Assembly: GCA_027487485.1 (NCBI GenBank)
Contig: JAIYDN010000084.1
Coordinates: 62,001-126,000 of the forward strand
Reading direction: 5' to 3'
Length of the DNA stretch: 64,000 bases
Source of the DNA: Planctomycetaceae bacterium
GTDB taxonomy: Bacteria > Planctomycetota > Planctomycetia > Pirellulales > Pirellulaceae
The translations under genes and the position numbers were made by a program. Positions 28,364 through 37,698 of this stretch are shown here, one piece after another. How positions within the stretch are numbered: the first letter of the stretch is position 1; each line of letters starts with the position of its first letter. The notes beneath the pieces were generated by a model. It saw only the letters and a list, made by a program, of their open reading frames with translations, did no database searches and was not told the DNA's origin.

Positions 28364-29026
28364 ATGAACACAAACAAACATATTGCCACTTGGGCCGCCG
28401 TTTTGACCGGATTCTCTGCACTTCTGCTCGCCGGAATCGTATCGCTTGGGTTTGCTCAAAGCCCTGGCGAAACAGAGAAAAAATCGAACTCACCACTAGC
28501 GGAAAAAACAAAAGTGAAAACGGAAAAAGCAATTTTGGCAGGAGGTTGTTTCTGGGGAATGGAAGATCTATTCCGCAAACAACCGGGAATCGTCTCGACG
28601 CGCGTAGGCTATTCAGGAGGCGACGTAAAGAATGCGACCTATCGCAACCACGGAACCCATGCGGAAGCGATTGAAGTGATTTTCGATCCGAGCAAAACCG
28701 ACTTTCGAAAAGTTCTTGAATTCTTTTTTCAGATTCACGACCCAACCACCAAGAATCAGCAAGGGAATGACCGAGGCATGTCGTATCGATCGGCCATTTA
28801 CTTTACGAGCGATGAACAGAAGCGAGTTGCTTTGGATACTATTGAGGACGTGAACGCATCAGAGATTTGGCCTGGCAAAGTCGTCACGGAAGTGGAAGCA
28901 GCGGGAGACTTCTGGGAAGCCGAACCGGAACATCAGGACTATTTGGAGAGAAATCCTGGTGGTTACACCTGTCATTATCCTCGTAAAAATTGGGTTCTGC
29001 CCAAACGATCCAGCGACAGCAAGTAA
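28364..29026 (+). CDS. msrA: Exported peptide-methionine (S)-S-oxide reductase MsrA
   Basis: 220 residues. The first ~32 residues form a signal peptide or membrane anchor ([20 protein letters not shown], then AQS), followed by a charged linker and the MsrA domain. The catalytic Cys62 lies in [11 protein letters not shown]. Other family blocks are [49 protein letters not shown] and YRSAIYF. It repairs oxidised methionine in proteins, here outside the cytoplasm. A C-terminal resolving Cys is possible in GGYTCHYP. It is a single gene preceded by its own promoter and by the hairpin array. Confidence 0.95.
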   Translation: MNTNKHIATWAAVLTGFSALLLAGIVSLGFAQSPGETEKKSNSPLAEKTKVKTEKAILAGGCFWGMEDLFRKQPGIVSTRVGYSGGDVKNATYRNHGTHAEAIEVIFDPSKTDFRKVLEFFFQIHDPTTKNQQGNDRGMSYRSAIYFTSDEQKRVALDTIEDVNASEIWPGKVVTEVEAAGDFWEAEPEHQDYLERNPGGYTCHYPRKNWVLPKRSSDSK

Positions 29027-29107
29027 TTGCCGGAAGCATTGGATGTTGAAGTTGTTTTCGAACTCATGCTGAATCCATCGTTTTCCCAATCGCAATGAGT
29101 CCGAAAC

Positions 29108-30613
29108 ATGCGTCGAATTCTGATTGCTGAATGCAAGCAAGAAGTATCTACCTTCAACCCTCACCTGAGCCAGTATGGTGACTTCCGAGTTCGATATGGC
29201 CAGGATCTGCTTAGCTACCATCGGTCGGTCCGGAATGAAATCGGCGGTGCCTTAAATGTTTTCGATGAGCAACCAAACGTCGAGGTTCGACCTGCCTATA
29301 GTGCCTGCTTTATCACTTCAGGCGGGACGCTAGCGGCAAGCGCGTGGCATAGAATTGCTCATGAATTTCTGGAGAGCATTCGAACTGCGCCGGCAGTCGA
29401 CGGTGTGTACTTGTGCATGCATGGCGCGATGGCAAGCCAAGACGAGCTCGACCCAGAAGGATACCTGATTGCTGAGACTCGCCGTCTGGTCGGCAACGAG
29501 GTCCCTATTGTGGTCTCGCTCGACCTGCACGGAATACTCACCGATCGAATGGTTGAACATTCCGATGCCATTGTTGCCTACCATACTTACCCGCACGTCG
29601 ACTTCTTTGAAACAGGGCAGCGGGCAGCTCGGTTGTTAATCAAAGTCTTGGATGGGGCTCGTCCAGTCACTGCCAAGGTCGCAATCCCTGCATTGGTCCG
29701 CGGTGATGAATTGATTACAGCGACTGGCTTGTTCGGTCAAAGCATTCGCATGGCCCAACAATTGGAATCCGAGCCGGGAGGGCTTTCCGCTGGCGTGTTC
29801 ATCGGCAATCCCTTTACGGATGTTCCTGCTCTTCAAACGTACAGCTTCGTCGTAACCGATAACAACCCATTGATGGCGGAACAGGAAGCGATCCGCATTG
29901 CGGAAAGTTTTTGGCCAAACCGACATCACATGCGAGTTCCATTGATCAGTCTTGATGAAATGGCCAATCGTATGTTGCAAGCTACTGAAGGCACCATCGC
30001 CATAGTGGATGCAGCGGACGCAACCAGCTCGGGCGCTTCCGGGGATAGCAATGCCATATTGAAAAAGCTGATCGAATGTGGATATCAAGGCAGAACGCTG
30101 TTACCGATCGTCGATGCATCTGCCGTACTCCAGGCTTTTGAAGCAGGCGTCGGTGCAACGATTCGAACTCAAGTGGGTGGAACGCTGGATGCTGGTCGTT
30201 TCAAGCCGATCAAGATCGAAGGTAGAGTACGCCATTTGTCAGACGGATTATTTCGCAGCGAGTCGTTTGGCGAGGTCTGGGACTCCGGTCCGTCAGCCAT
30301 TTTGGAATGCGATAACTTTACTCTTGCGATCAGTAGCCGAGCAGTCAGCTTGTACGACCGTTCGTTCTTCTATTCATTGGGACAAAATCCACGAAGCTTT
30401 GATGCCGTGGTGGTGAAGTCGCCTCATTGCCAACACCACATGTTTGCAGAATGGTGCAGGGAGATGCTCAATGTCGATGCACCTGGATCGTCCAGTGCAA
30501 ATTTAGCGTACCTTGGGCATACGCGATGCCCAAGGCCCATTTTCCCATTGGATCAGGATGTGGCGCTGAAGCCAGTTGCAAAAATATTTTCCCGAGGAGA
30601 TAGGAAGTCGTGA
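29108..30613 (+). CDS. M81-family metallopeptidase (MlrC-like)
   Basis: 501 residues. The family opening is RRILIAECKQEVSTFNP. The N-terminal M81 domain (about 1-290) shows MHGAMASQ, IVVSLDLHGILTDRM with metal-binding Asp/His, and AYHTYPHVDFFETGQ. The C-terminal MlrC domain follows, with DAADATSSGASGDSN and a VVKSPHCQHH block. MlrC was named for the last step of microcystin breakdown, but most members act on other small peptides or amides. No signal peptide, so cytoplasmic. The next gene, an enolase-superfamily enzyme, starts inside its stop (GTGA overlap), so the two act in one pathway. Confidence 0.88.
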   Translation: MRRILIAECKQEVSTFNPHLSQYGDFRVRYGQDLLSYHRSVRNEIGGALNVFDEQPNVEVRPAYSACFITSGGTLAASAWHRIAHEFLESIRTAPAVDGVYLCMHGAMASQDELDPEGYLIAETRRLVGNEVPIVVSLDLHGILTDRMVEHSDAIVAYHTYPHVDFFETGQRAARLLIKVLDGARPVTAKVAIPALVRGDELITATGLFGQSIRMAQQLESEPGGLSAGVFIGNPFTDVPALQTYSFVVTDNNPLMAEQEAIRIAESFWPNRHHMRVPLISLDEMANRMLQATEGTIAIVDAADATSSGASGDSNAILKKLIECGYQGRTLLPIVDASAVLQAFEAGVGATIRTQVGGTLDAGRFKPIKIEGRVRHLSDGLFRSESFGEVWDSGPSAILECDNFTLAISSRAVSLYDRSFFYSLGQNPRSFDAVVVKSPHCQHHMFAEWCREMLNVDAPGSSSANLAYLGHTRCPRPIFPLDQDVALKPVAKIFSRGDRKS

Positions 30614-31749
30614 AGATCACCGAGATACGTTGTGCAGGCTTGAGGGGTGCAACGCCGGAGGGAGGTTGGAGCAACGAACTTCGGCCGGAGGATTGCGTCC
30701 ACACCTTGATTGCTGTGCATACCGATTCAGGCATGGTGGGGCTGGGCAGTGTGTTCACCAACGACGCGTTGGTCCGCGCCTCGCTGGCGTTGCTGGAGCC
30801 GTTGTTCCTGGGCGAGAGTGCATTGGAGCCTGAACGGGTCAGCGAAAAGCTTCATCAGCACATGTTCTGGCTTGGGCGAGGCGGATCGATCACTCATACA
30901 ATCAGCGGGATCGATATCGCATTGTGGGACTTACTAGGCAAGGCCACCGGACAGTCGGTCGGTCGATTGCTGGGCGGTCGTTATCGCGAGCGAGTGCAGC
31001 CCTATGCATCCTTGTTGATGCAAGAGCCGTCAAAAATGCGAGACAGTCTGTTAGCCGTCAAGGATCAGGGGTTTCGAGCGTTCAAGATAGGCTGGGGCCC
31101 ATTCGGTCGCGAAAGCAATTCGATGGACGAAGCCATTGTCCAAGCGGCTCGAGATGCCATTGGCCCGGAGTCCTATTTGATGGTGGATGCAGGTGGGAGT
31201 GATGCCTACTGGACCAACGGTTACAAGTGGGCATTACGTTCTGCAAGGATGCTGGCAGATTATGACGTGTATTGGTTCGAAGAACCGCTGCAACCCGATG
31301 CGATCGAAGATTTCGTATTGCTGCGCGAACATTCGCCAATTGCGATCGCTGGCGGTGAGGTTCTAACACGCAGGCAATCGTTTCAACCATGGTTACAAGC
31401 GCGAGCATTTGACATTGTACAACCCGATGTGACCAAGGTCGGTGGAATTAGCGAAGAACGGCGCATCGCCTGGATGGCGCAGGATTATGGAGTTCGATTC
31501 ATACCTCATGGCTGGAATACAGCCGTCGGTTTAGCAGCAGACCTGCAACTGGCATCAGCCTTCTCCGGTACCAATTTCGTCGAATACTTAACTGGATCAC
31601 CTTTCATCGACGAAATCACTGTCGGAGGCTGGACGTTAGATTCGGAAGGAATGCTGAGCATCCCGAACAAACCTGGCCTTGGACTGGAGCTCGATCCCGA
31701 CGTAATCGCCAAATACTCCGGGATCAAAACACTTTTGCAAAACGGATGA
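30610..31749 (+). CDS. Enolase-superfamily dehydratase/racemase, paralogue 2
   Basis: 379 residues from a GTG that overlaps the MlrC-like stop by 4 bp. The barrel shows FKIGWGPFGRES with the candidate catalytic Lys, metal ligands Asp (LMVDAGGSDAYW), Glu (WFEEPLQPD) and Glu (IAGGEVL), and the acid-base dyad VQPDVTKVGG (Asp) with FIPHGWNTAVGLAAD (His). These are the classic mandelate racemase-group positions, clearer than in paralogue 1. Probable role: dehydration of a sugar acid or epimerisation of a carboxylate derived from the substrate handled by the MlrC-like enzyme. Substrate not predictable. Confidence 0.88.
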   Translation: MKITEIRCAGLRGATPEGGWSNELRPEDCVHTLIAVHTDSGMVGLGSVFTNDALVRASLALLEPLFLGESALEPERVSEKLHQHMFWLGRGGSITHTISGIDIALWDLLGKATGQSVGRLLGGRYRERVQPYASLLMQEPSKMRDSLLAVKDQGFRAFKIGWGPFGRESNSMDEAIVQAARDAIGPESYLMVDAGGSDAYWTNGYKWALRSARMLADYDVYWFEEPLQPDAIEDFVLLREHSPIAIAGGEVLTRRQSFQPWLQARAFDIVQPDVTKVGGISEERRIAWMAQDYGVRFIPHGWNTAVGLAADLQLASAFSGTNFVEYLTGSPFIDEITVGGWTLDSEGMLSIPNKPGLGLELDPDVIAKYSGIKTLLQNG

Positions 31750-31780
31750 AAGCAAGCTCCCCCTTGAGGGCACTCTTAGC

Positions 31781-32173
31781 TCACTTCAGTTTCGGAATTT
31801 TCAAATCGAGTGCCAGGTCGCCTTCCTTCCAAGTCGCCTTCAGAGGCGATTTCGAGGCATTCGTATAAGCGGCAGGCAAAGGTGGAGGAACCGGCCCGAG
31901 CGATTCGAGCGTGAACACGTAATCGCCGGGCGTTAACCAAAGAGGCCCCTCTCCTTTGGGCGACACCAACCGGAATTTCCCTTCGTGATTGGTCGCGCCA
32001 AAACCTAGGGGTGTGGAATCTCCGACAGCATAGATCTTGACCTCGACATCAGGAACCGGAGTCTCGCCTGCCATAAGACTGCCTGCTGTCCCACCCTCGA
32101 CGAGAGAGGGACTTGGTTCACACCCCGCTTGAAACAGCAGGCATAAAATCACGAAAGCGATGCAATTTCTCAT
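31781..32173 (-). CDS. Small lipoprotein with a carboxypeptidase-regulatory/transthyretin-like domain
   Basis: 130 residues from the ATG at 32173 (MRNCIAFVILCLLFQAGC). A longer frame to 32221 exists, but the signal peptide defines this start. The lipobox is FQAGC, with the lipidated Cys at residue 18. The mature part shows VPDVEVKIYAVGD, GFGATNHEGKFRLVSPKGEG and GDYVFTLE, the seven-strand pattern common in small planctomycete lipoproteins that accompany DUF1559 proteins. Binding partner unknown. It is the last gene of a leftward three-gene group behind the AztD-like and DUF1559 genes. Confidence 0.78.
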   Translation of the reverse strand: MRNCIAFVILCLLFQAGCEPSPSLVEGGTAGSLMAGETPVPDVEVKIYAVGDSTPLGFGATNHEGKFRLVSPKGEGPLWLTPGDYVFTLESLGPVPPPLPAAYTNASKSPLKATWKEGDLALDLKIPKLK

Positions 32174-32245
32174 GGTTCCGGCTTCCCCAGTTCTTTCGTT
32201 CGCCTTGACTCGGTATTCCAATTCGGAATCGCAATTCAGGACGGC

Positions 32246-33286
32246 TTAGTTCTCGATGCTACCCCTGTCCCCAGCATTGGAGGTGTGCAGTGCAACGTGA
32301 ATCGTCCGATCGATGCTGTCGCTGACCAAATGAGTACTTCCGTCACCCATAGTGACTTGAGCTCCACCAGTATGCATGCTCCGAGGGGCAAACCAGCCGC
32401 GACCGTGCACATTGATATCTGGAATGCGGCTGTTGGGCGTTAAGTAACCATTCGTTACGACGGAATAAGGCACGCCCCGGATCCAATTCTCACCGCGAAG
32501 CCCACGCCAAGAGGTAATCGTGGCTGAGATAACTGCTAAGTTCGGATCGCGAATGGTAGCTCCGCCTGTCGCGAAACCTGGTGTACCAACTGGATTGCTG
32601 GAGGACCCGCCCCACGAGCCCATTCGCCGATGCGGCGGCAAGGGCATCGGTCCCGTCGATACAATCTTGTCCCCCTTCAGCGATTCGGACAACATCACGG
32701 TGTTGCTAAGACCATCCGTGATAATAGCGATTCTTGCGAACGAATTCTCCCAAACAAATCCATCGGTCGGATATCGGTCATCGTAATTGGTACCGGTACC
32801 ACTGCCATAGGAGTACATGTAATTGAGGCCAGCAACTTTCGCGACGGTTCCGTCCGGCATCAGCGAATCATAAAAGTGATCCATGGCATCGCTCGGGCAT
32901 TGGAAAATCGGAATCACCGTTCCCGCAGCAACTCGATGCACCGGATTGAGCCGAGCTGCAAAAGCAGGTCCCACATAGAGCGGTATGCTGTAATCGATCA
33001 AATTCGAAAGGTTCGCTTGTTCGATGTATGGCAAGATTCTGGCCTGGGGCGAAAACGAACTAGAACCAGTCAGGCCAGGAAGTCGCCGAAAAGCCGACTC
33101 GTAGTTCAAAGTCGCGAGACCGATCTGCCGGAGATTGTTGGAACACTGCATCCGTCGAGCCGCTTCACGAGCAGCTTGAACGGCAGGCAAGAGTAGCCCA
33201 ACAAGAATGCCGATGATGGCAATCACCACCAGCAACTCCACCAAGGTAAATGCTTTGCGTTTCGGAAATGAAATGATGTTCTTCAT
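32246..33286 (-). CDS. DUF1559 protein with type IV pilin-like N-terminus
   Basis: 346 residues from the ATG at 33286. The prepilin cleavage/methylation segment is [20 protein letters not shown], with Glu at +5. It is followed by [20 protein letters not shown], the hallmark of the large planctomycete DUF1559 family, and a Cys-containing globular head. The C-terminus has the typical [21 protein letters not shown] block (cut here to its key part HTGG and GDGS). These proteins are thought to be pseudopilin-like surface or periplasmic components; their role is not established. Here it lies between a His-rich AztD-like protein and a lipoprotein on one strand. Confidence 0.92.
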   Translation of the reverse strand: MKNIISFPKRKAFTLVELLVVIAIIGILVGLLLPAVQAAREAARRMQCSNNLRQIGLATLNYESAFRRLPGLTGSSSFSPQARILPYIEQANLSNLIDYSIPLYVGPAFAARLNPVHRVAAGTVIPIFQCPSDAMDHFYDSLMPDGTVAKVAGLNYMYSYGSGTGTNYDDRYPTDGFVWENSFARIAIITDGLSNTVMLSESLKGDKIVSTGPMPLPPHRRMGSWGGSSSNPVGTPGFATGGATIRDPNLAVISATITSWRGLRGENWIRGVPYSVVTNGYLTPNSRIPDINVHGRGWFAPRSMHTGGAQVTMGDGSTHLVSDSIDRTIHVALHTSNAGDRGSIEN

Positions 33287-33341
33287 AGTACAAGTTCTCA
33301 ATTGTATGTGAATGGTAAATGGGTTGTAGACTTCTTGGGTA

Positions 33342-34715
33342 TCAGCCACCGATTGCCAAGATGCGCGATGGAACTCCGTTGACTTGAAACTTGCTTTCCA
33401 ATTCCAAACTGGCCAGCGATAATACCCAGATCGATCCATCACCGGGATTGGTAATGCAGGCAAGTCGACGATTGGCTGAAAAGCACAATTCATGGTGACC
33501 GCCATGCCCGACGATCTTGCTCGCACCTACAGGGATGGTCTTGGCGATCTTTGCATCCGACAGATTCCCGTCCGAGTTAGGATCTAGATCCACCACGATG
33601 AGAGATTCTTCCAGTTCACTGCCACGCCGGTCACTGAACAGGAATGCATAATGTTTGCCAGTTGGAGTTTTTATGCACTTCGGCGTTATCAACGTCAGCC
33701 CTTCCGGAACAGGTACTGAAAGCCGCTGCACGGTCGGCTTAGGGGACTTTGCATCAATCATGCATAGGGTGGCGTTATCGTTCGCTCCGGTTGTAAACAG
33801 AACAAAGTTTTCATGGTTCGAAAACGCTCCTGTACGCAATGGCTTGCCTGTAGTTGGATCGTTGCCCAGCGAAAGATGGTGGACTTCAGCTGTCTTTGGG
33901 GTCTTTACTAAAGAGGTGTCCGCATCGACCCAGCAGATACCATCCGACGGCGCAAAAAACACTCGGCCTGAATTGGAAGTCGCACCGTGCAAGCCGCCTG
34001 TCGGTAGCCTCAGCTGATATCCACCTTTACCAGATTCGCTACTGATGGGCACCACATCGACTCGCCCAATATTTTCGCCTTCGCGGTCTGCCCAAGTGGC
34101 ATAACAGACCTTGCGTCCCACCGAGGCCAACGTGATATGATTGCCACCGCCGGAATAAAACCGTGCGACTGATGCCGAGGTAGATTTCAAGAGTGCCAAC
34201 GATGGCAAAATGGTAAACCCATTCTTCTTGTCATTCGCCAACAGAATATCCCTTTGGTATTCATAGACGTGAGCGGGATTGCCTTGATCCTTCCCGAGCT
34301 GCGATACCATGACCGAAGGTGGTTTCTTGTAATGCCAATGCGAATGATTTCCGTGCTCCTCCTCTTCCACCCCAGCATGCACAGCAACCCAACCGCTTTG
34401 GAAGTTCCCGTTGTCTTGGTCATGAATTCCAACGACCACGACGCCGTTGGCATCTTCCATCTGCACAAAGCTCTGCTGCATTGCATCTAGGCTAGGAAAG
34501 CCACTGACCGATTGTGGTGTGAGGACAAAACCGGCCTCGCCACGAGTCAGATCCGCCCACCGAACGGTGAGATTGGACTCGTCTTGCCACATCAGACGCG
34601 TGATAGGACGCGCCGCTTTTAAACCATGGCCCTCTTCGGCACGGGATTGTGAATACGCGGTTGCCGCAGTGGCGGAAACGACCATCAAGAGCATTCGTAA
34701 CGGATTGGTCTTCAT
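33342..34715 (-). CDS. Secreted His-rich protein resembling the zinc metallochaperone AztD
   Basis: 457 residues from the ATG at 34715, with AGGA upstream; a signal peptide ends near residue 26. A His-rich loop HGNHSHWH (His121, 124, 126, 128) is preceded by a Glu run. Further His pairs occur in [20 protein letters not shown] and [10 protein letters not shown] (His404, 407, 408). The beta-propeller-like repeats and the order of the His motifs recall AztD (loop HGDH, then HHG, then LHGE), a periplasmic zinc chaperone partnering AztABC importers. No importer genes lie in the window. The role in zinc (or other metal) binding is inferred. A Fur/Zur-like site sits on its promoter. Confidence 0.55.
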   Translation of the reverse strand: MKTNPLRMLLMVVSATAATAYSQSRAEEGHGLKAARPITRLMWQDESNLTVRWADLTRGEAGFVLTPQSVSGFPSLDAMQQSFVQMEDANGVVVVGIHDQDNGNFQSGWVAVHAGVEEEEHGNHSHWHYKKPPSVMVSQLGKDQGNPAHVYEYQRDILLANDKKNGFTILPSLALLKSTSASVARFYSGGGNHITLASVGRKVCYATWADREGENIGRVDVVPISSESGKGGYQLRLPTGGLHGATSNSGRVFFAPSDGICWVDADTSLVKTPKTAEVHHLSLGNDPTTGKPLRTGAFSNHENFVLFTTGANDNATLCMIDAKSPKPTVQRLSVPVPEGLTLITPKCIKTPTGKHYAFLFSDRRGSELEESLIVVDLDPNSDGNLSDAKIAKTIPVGASKIVGHGGHHELCFSANRRLACITNPGDGSIWVLSLASLELESKFQVNGVPSRILAIGG

Positions 34716-34810
34716 GTTTTCTGGTTCCTGAATTTGGAAAAGCTTCCAAGACGCATCACTCGCATTTGGTAAACGATTCTTCCGTTTAGACACCCATCTG
34801 CGATCCAAGA

Positions 34811-34838
34811 ATAATAAACAAATGCAAATGATATGCAA
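34811..34838 (-). promoter_or_regulatory. Promoter with Fur/Zur-like 7-1-7 operator upstream of the AztD-like gene
   Basis: On the minus strand TTGCAT (34838-34833) and TATTAT (34816-34811) are 16 bp apart, a plausible -35/-10 pair. TGCAAAT-G-ATATGCA (34823-34837) is a 7-1-7 inverted repeat with one mismatched pair covering the -35 and spacer, where a Fur-family repressor would block transcription. The 5' leader to the ATG at 34715 would be about 90 bases. Nothing else was recognised in the 302-bp gap 34716-35017. Confidence 0.5.
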
Positions 34839-35017
34839 GAGCACATTCGGCACAAGTGATGTTTTATCGCTTTTGCGAATCGAAGGCAGGTTTCAGCAGG
34901 AAATTGCCAGACCAATCCAAGGTACGTGTGGGGCCACCAGCGCGATGACCAAGAAATTTCACCCTTTCGCGACTTGTTTGGCGAAGGGCCGAACAACCGA
35001 ATAGTTGGACCTTGGGG

Positions 35018-35704
35018 CTATTCGTCCATGCGACGCAGAATCAGGCGCCACATATCGATTTCGGATAGCTGGGTACCACCAAAACGACTAGTCACTTCCC
35101 AGTGGTAGAATTGCCTAAGCGCTTTCAGGAATTCCGTTTCGTCGGCGAACTGTTGCACGCTTGGATTGTCACCATAGTCCGTACGCACAAATCGATTGCC
35201 ATTCCAGGCGAGGTGCGTGCCACCTTCCTTGTGAGAGGTCCGAAAGGCTGTGCCGCGTTTCATGGCCGCGATGATTGCGGCTTGCACGGCAGTTACGGAT
35301 TCGAGATGCTGATCTGCGTTTAAAGCATCGTCGCACAACAACTGGTACCGTTGCGCAGAATCCTCGCATGGACCTGGAGGTTCGGCAGGCGTGAGCTCGC
35401 GTGTCCACAGTTCAAACCAACTGTTCGAGGTCTTGCTGTAGTACTCAAAATTGCCTGATGTTGGATCGACCCAGGTCACGTTCATCGTAAGCAGGTAAAA
35501 ATTGCCTGCAGGCAAAGCAGCTTCAAAGACAACCTGAAAATCGTACTCAGCTCCCACGAGAGTTGACTTCGCTCGCATGCACAGTTTGTTGTTTTCCAAC
35601 ACAACCTCGAACAGAGTCTTCGTGTCGCGCTCCAAGGACAACTTCACTTCGCGTGGAGACCGAATATCTTGGAAGCGTATTTCGCGTCGTGAACCGAATT
35701 TCAT
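35018..35704 (-). CDS. Uncharacterised protein of the ECF-sigma sulfur locus
   Basis: 228 residues. I do not recognise a family. The N-terminal half is beta-rich (FEVVLENNKLCMRAKST, YDFQVVFEAALPAGNFYLL). The C-terminal half is helical and polar, with FRTSHKEGGTHLAWNGN and LKALRQFYHWE. It has no signal peptide, no membrane segment and only a few Cys residues, so it is probably cytoplasmic. It lies 90 bp downstream of the TsdA-like cytochrome gene on the same strand and may be the last gene of the sigma/anti-sigma/cytochrome transcript, or may have its own promoter. Confidence 0.7.
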   Translation of the reverse strand: MKFGSRREIRFQDIRSPREVKLSLERDTKTLFEVVLENNKLCMRAKSTLVGAEYDFQVVFEAALPAGNFYLLTMNVTWVDPTSGNFEYYSKTSNSWFELWTRELTPAEPPGPCEDSAQRYQLLCDDALNADQHLESVTAVQAAIIAAMKRGTAFRTSHKEGGTHLAWNGNRFVRTDYGDNPSVQQFADETEFLKALRQFYHWEVTSRFGGTQLSEIDMWRLILRRMDE

Positions 35705-35794
35705 GATGACAATGAGATTGGTAGTTCAATGTTGCCAAGGGACTGATGTTTTGGGCACCATGGAATCATAGGCTGAGTTCGAAAATACGTTCGT

Positions 35795-36634
35795 TCATTT
35801 TGCAATTGACCCGTTGTATTCGCCAAGATTCTCTTTGGGCGGCAAATGCTCCCGCAGATTAAAATGGGGCCGTTCTTTGGAATTGATATAGGCAGCGATA
35901 TCGAACGCCTCAAGATCGGTTAGGTTCGAATCATCAAGCGGCATAGCGACCTTTAACCAGGCGGCGAGATTTTCTACGGAGGACAAGCCTGCACCGTCGT
36001 TGTAGGATCGCTCGCCCCAAACAGGCGGATTGCTATTGTCACCCTGTCCATCTTCTTGATGGCATTCTGCACAACGAGACACATACAACGACGCACCTTG
36101 CACGAGATCAGCCTGATCGATTTTCGCAGAAAGTTGCTGGAGCCCTCCAGGCCCAATCGGACGAATGGGGTTCATTTGCATGGGTAGCCCCTGTGATAAC
36201 GAAGTGATGTAGGTTGTCACCGCCACAGAGACTTCGCTCCCCAAGGGTGGCCGAGTACCGTTGCAACTGCGCATAAAACAATTGAGCACTCGGTCTTCAA
36301 GAGTGATGACGCGGTTCTCACGAGGAGACCATGCGGGATAGGCGGTTGCTGTCCCAAGAAAAGTACCAGCCTTCGGGTGCCGTCCATTGTCCAGGTGGCA
36401 GCTTGCGCAGTTCAAAGCATTGCCGACATAATTCTTCGACAATGGGTGCGAGACTGTATTGTTGACGATCGCTTCACCTAACCGACTTATGGCCGCAAGC
36501 TTATCATCCGATCGTTCGACAGAAATAGGGGACTGGGCAATCACAGACCATGCGGAGCCAAAGAAGCATGCACCCGCAAAAGCAACCTTGAAGATGTTTT
36601 GCTGAATCCGCCCTAACGATCGTTGAAAAATCAT
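35795..36634 (-). CDS. Dihaem c-type cytochrome, thiosulfate dehydrogenase (TsdA)-like
   Basis: 279 residues with a signal peptide (about 1-34, ending VIAQS). Two haem-c sites: NCASCH (first domain) and CAECHQEDGQG (second domain). Around the first site, YVGNALNCASCHLDNG and LEDRVLNCFMRSCNGTRP match the TsdA pattern, in which a Cys can be an axial haem ligand. The second domain has PPVWGERSYNDGAGL and the likely Met ligand in VAMPLDD. TsdA oxidises thiosulfate to tetrathionate in the periplasm. Placement beside persulfide dioxygenase, rhodanese and SQR genes supports a sulfur role. Another c-type electron carrier is the alternative. Confidence 0.72.
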   Translation of the reverse strand: MIFQRSLGRIQQNIFKVAFAGACFFGSAWSVIAQSPISVERSDDKLAAISRLGEAIVNNTVSHPLSKNYVGNALNCASCHLDNGRHPKAGTFLGTATAYPAWSPRENRVITLEDRVLNCFMRSCNGTRPPLGSEVSVAVTTYITSLSQGLPMQMNPIRPIGPGGLQQLSAKIDQADLVQGASLYVSRCAECHQEDGQGDNSNPPVWGERSYNDGAGLSSVENLAAWLKVAMPLDDSNLTDLEAFDIAAYINSKERPHFNLREHLPPKENLGEYNGSIAK

Positions 36635-36666
36635 TCCCTACTCATTCCAGGTCGTCGTGGGAGAAA

Positions 36667-36933
36667 TCACCCAAAAGTTGCTGAGGCTCCAGAGCCACCA
36701 TGCTTTTCTTCCCAACGTTGTTTTAAGCTCTGTTGAAGTCGCTCTTCGAAAGATTTAGGCATCGCGTAAGGTTGACCTGCTCGGTACAGCGAAATCGTCT
36801 GACGAATGTTATCAACAACGACTTGGCAAGGGTCGCAGCCTGCAAGATGCTGCGAAAATTCTTCGCATATCTCAGTAAGCTGCGCTCCGTCGACATAGTC
36901 GTTGAGAGCTTTCAGTAATTCTTCGCAGGTCAT
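36667..36933 (-). CDS. Soluble zinc-binding anti-sigma factor (ZAS type)
   Basis: 88 residues. The zinc-anti-sigma motif His-x3-Cys-x2-Cys is HLAGCDPC (His29, Cys33, Cys36); Cys23 just upstream may be a further ligand or redox partner, and Cys3 is also present. No membrane segment follows, so this is a cytoplasmic ZAS of the RsrA/ChrR kind rather than a membrane anti-sigma factor. It ends in a Lys/Glu-rich helix and a Gly/Ser tail. It lies 65 bp after the ECF sigma gene with a promoter-like motif in that gap, so it can be made separately from the sigma factor. Likely sensor of a thiol-reactive signal such as persulfide or sulfide; the signal is inferred from the neighbours. Confidence 0.82.
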   Translation of the reverse strand: MTCEELLKALNDYVDGAQLTEICEEFSQHLAGCDPCQVVVDNIRQTISLYRAGQPYAMPKSFEERLQQSLKQRWEEKHGGSGASATFG

Positions 36934-36960
36934 ATTGTTTTCCTCGACAATGGTACTTGA

Positions 36961-36994
36961 TGGGGCAGATCCACGAGCATCAAAAAGGTTACAA
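36961..36994 (-). promoter_or_regulatory. Candidate ECF-sigma promoter upstream of the anti-sigma gene
   Basis: Read on the minus strand: TTGTAACCTTTTT (36994-36982), then 9 bases, then GGATCTGCCCC (36972-36962). The same motif occurs without gaps at 37699-37730 on the plus strand. The AAC-containing -35 is like those used by ECF sigma factors. The expected start of transcription is about 30 bases before the anti-sigma ATG. Confidence 0.55.
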
Positions 36995-36998
36995 GAAA

Positions 36999-37637
36999 CT
37001 AGGAATGTTTATGGTCGGGAATCATGGCTTGAAGTGCATCGCCAAATTTCTTCGTCAAACGTTCACGCAGTATTAGGCGCGCCCTAAGGAGACGCACCTT
37101 GACGTTGGATTCTGTCAGCTCCAACGCATGCGCTGTATCGCGCACCGAAAGCCCCTCGACATCGCGCAGGATGAAAACCAAACGGTATTTGTCGTCCAGT
37201 TCCAGAAGGGCTTTTTGTAGTTCTTCTTGGACTTCCGATTGCTGAGCAATCTCCTCTGCAGTCTGACTCCATGGAGCAATGAATTCCGGGTGCGGAACGT
37301 CACTGTAGCTATCTTCCGACGCCATTTCTGACATCGAAACCATTTTCACCGTTCGCTTTTTGCGAAGGATTTTTAATGCATTATTCGTCGCGATTCGCAA
37401 CACCCAGGTAGCGACAGAGGATTCTTCGCGAAAATCGGCTATGTGCTCGATCAAAGCCATAAAAGTTTGCTGAGTTGCGTCTTCCGCGTCTTGAGCTTGA
37501 TGAAGAATCCGAAAGGTCAAGCCGTAGACTCGCGGCTGAAGCTTGGTAACAAGTTGCTGAAACGCAGCAAAATTGCCCTCTTTGGCTTCGTGCAGCAAAT
37601 CAGTCTCTGTGCGCTCATCTAGTAGTTGATTCTCCAT
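36999..37637 (-). CDS. ECF-type RNA polymerase sigma factor
   Basis: 212 residues. Region 2 (about 25-95) has LVTKLQPRVYGLTFRIL, QDAEDATQQTFMALIEHI and VATWVLRIATNNAL. Region 4 (about 145-200) has ALLELDDKYRLVFILRDVEG and the helix-turn-helix LSVRDTAHALELTESNVKVR. It has no extra domain. It would direct RNA polymerase to a small regulon, held inactive by the anti-sigma factor encoded next. It is divergent from the persulfide dioxygenase gene with a 147-bp spacer that carries the candidate ECF promoter. Confidence 0.95.
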   Translation of the reverse strand: MENQLLDERTETDLLHEAKEGNFAAFQQLVTKLQPRVYGLTFRILHQAQDAEDATQQTFMALIEHIADFREESSVATWVLRIATNNALKILRKKRTVKMVSMSEMASEDSYSDVPHPEFIAPWSQTAEEIAQQSEVQEELQKALLELDDKYRLVFILRDVEGLSVRDTAHALELTESNVKVRLLRARLILRERLTKKFGDALQAMIPDHKHS

Positions 37638-37698
37638 TTTGCCATCCCGGTCCAGCTCGAGAAAATGTCGTCGGTTGTCCGATTTCGACTAGAAAGCA

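Noticed and set aside
28089-28745. 218-residue leftward reading frame over the repeat array and msrA
   Set aside because: Its end is translated repeat and the rest is antisense to msrA; no family or ribosome site recognised.
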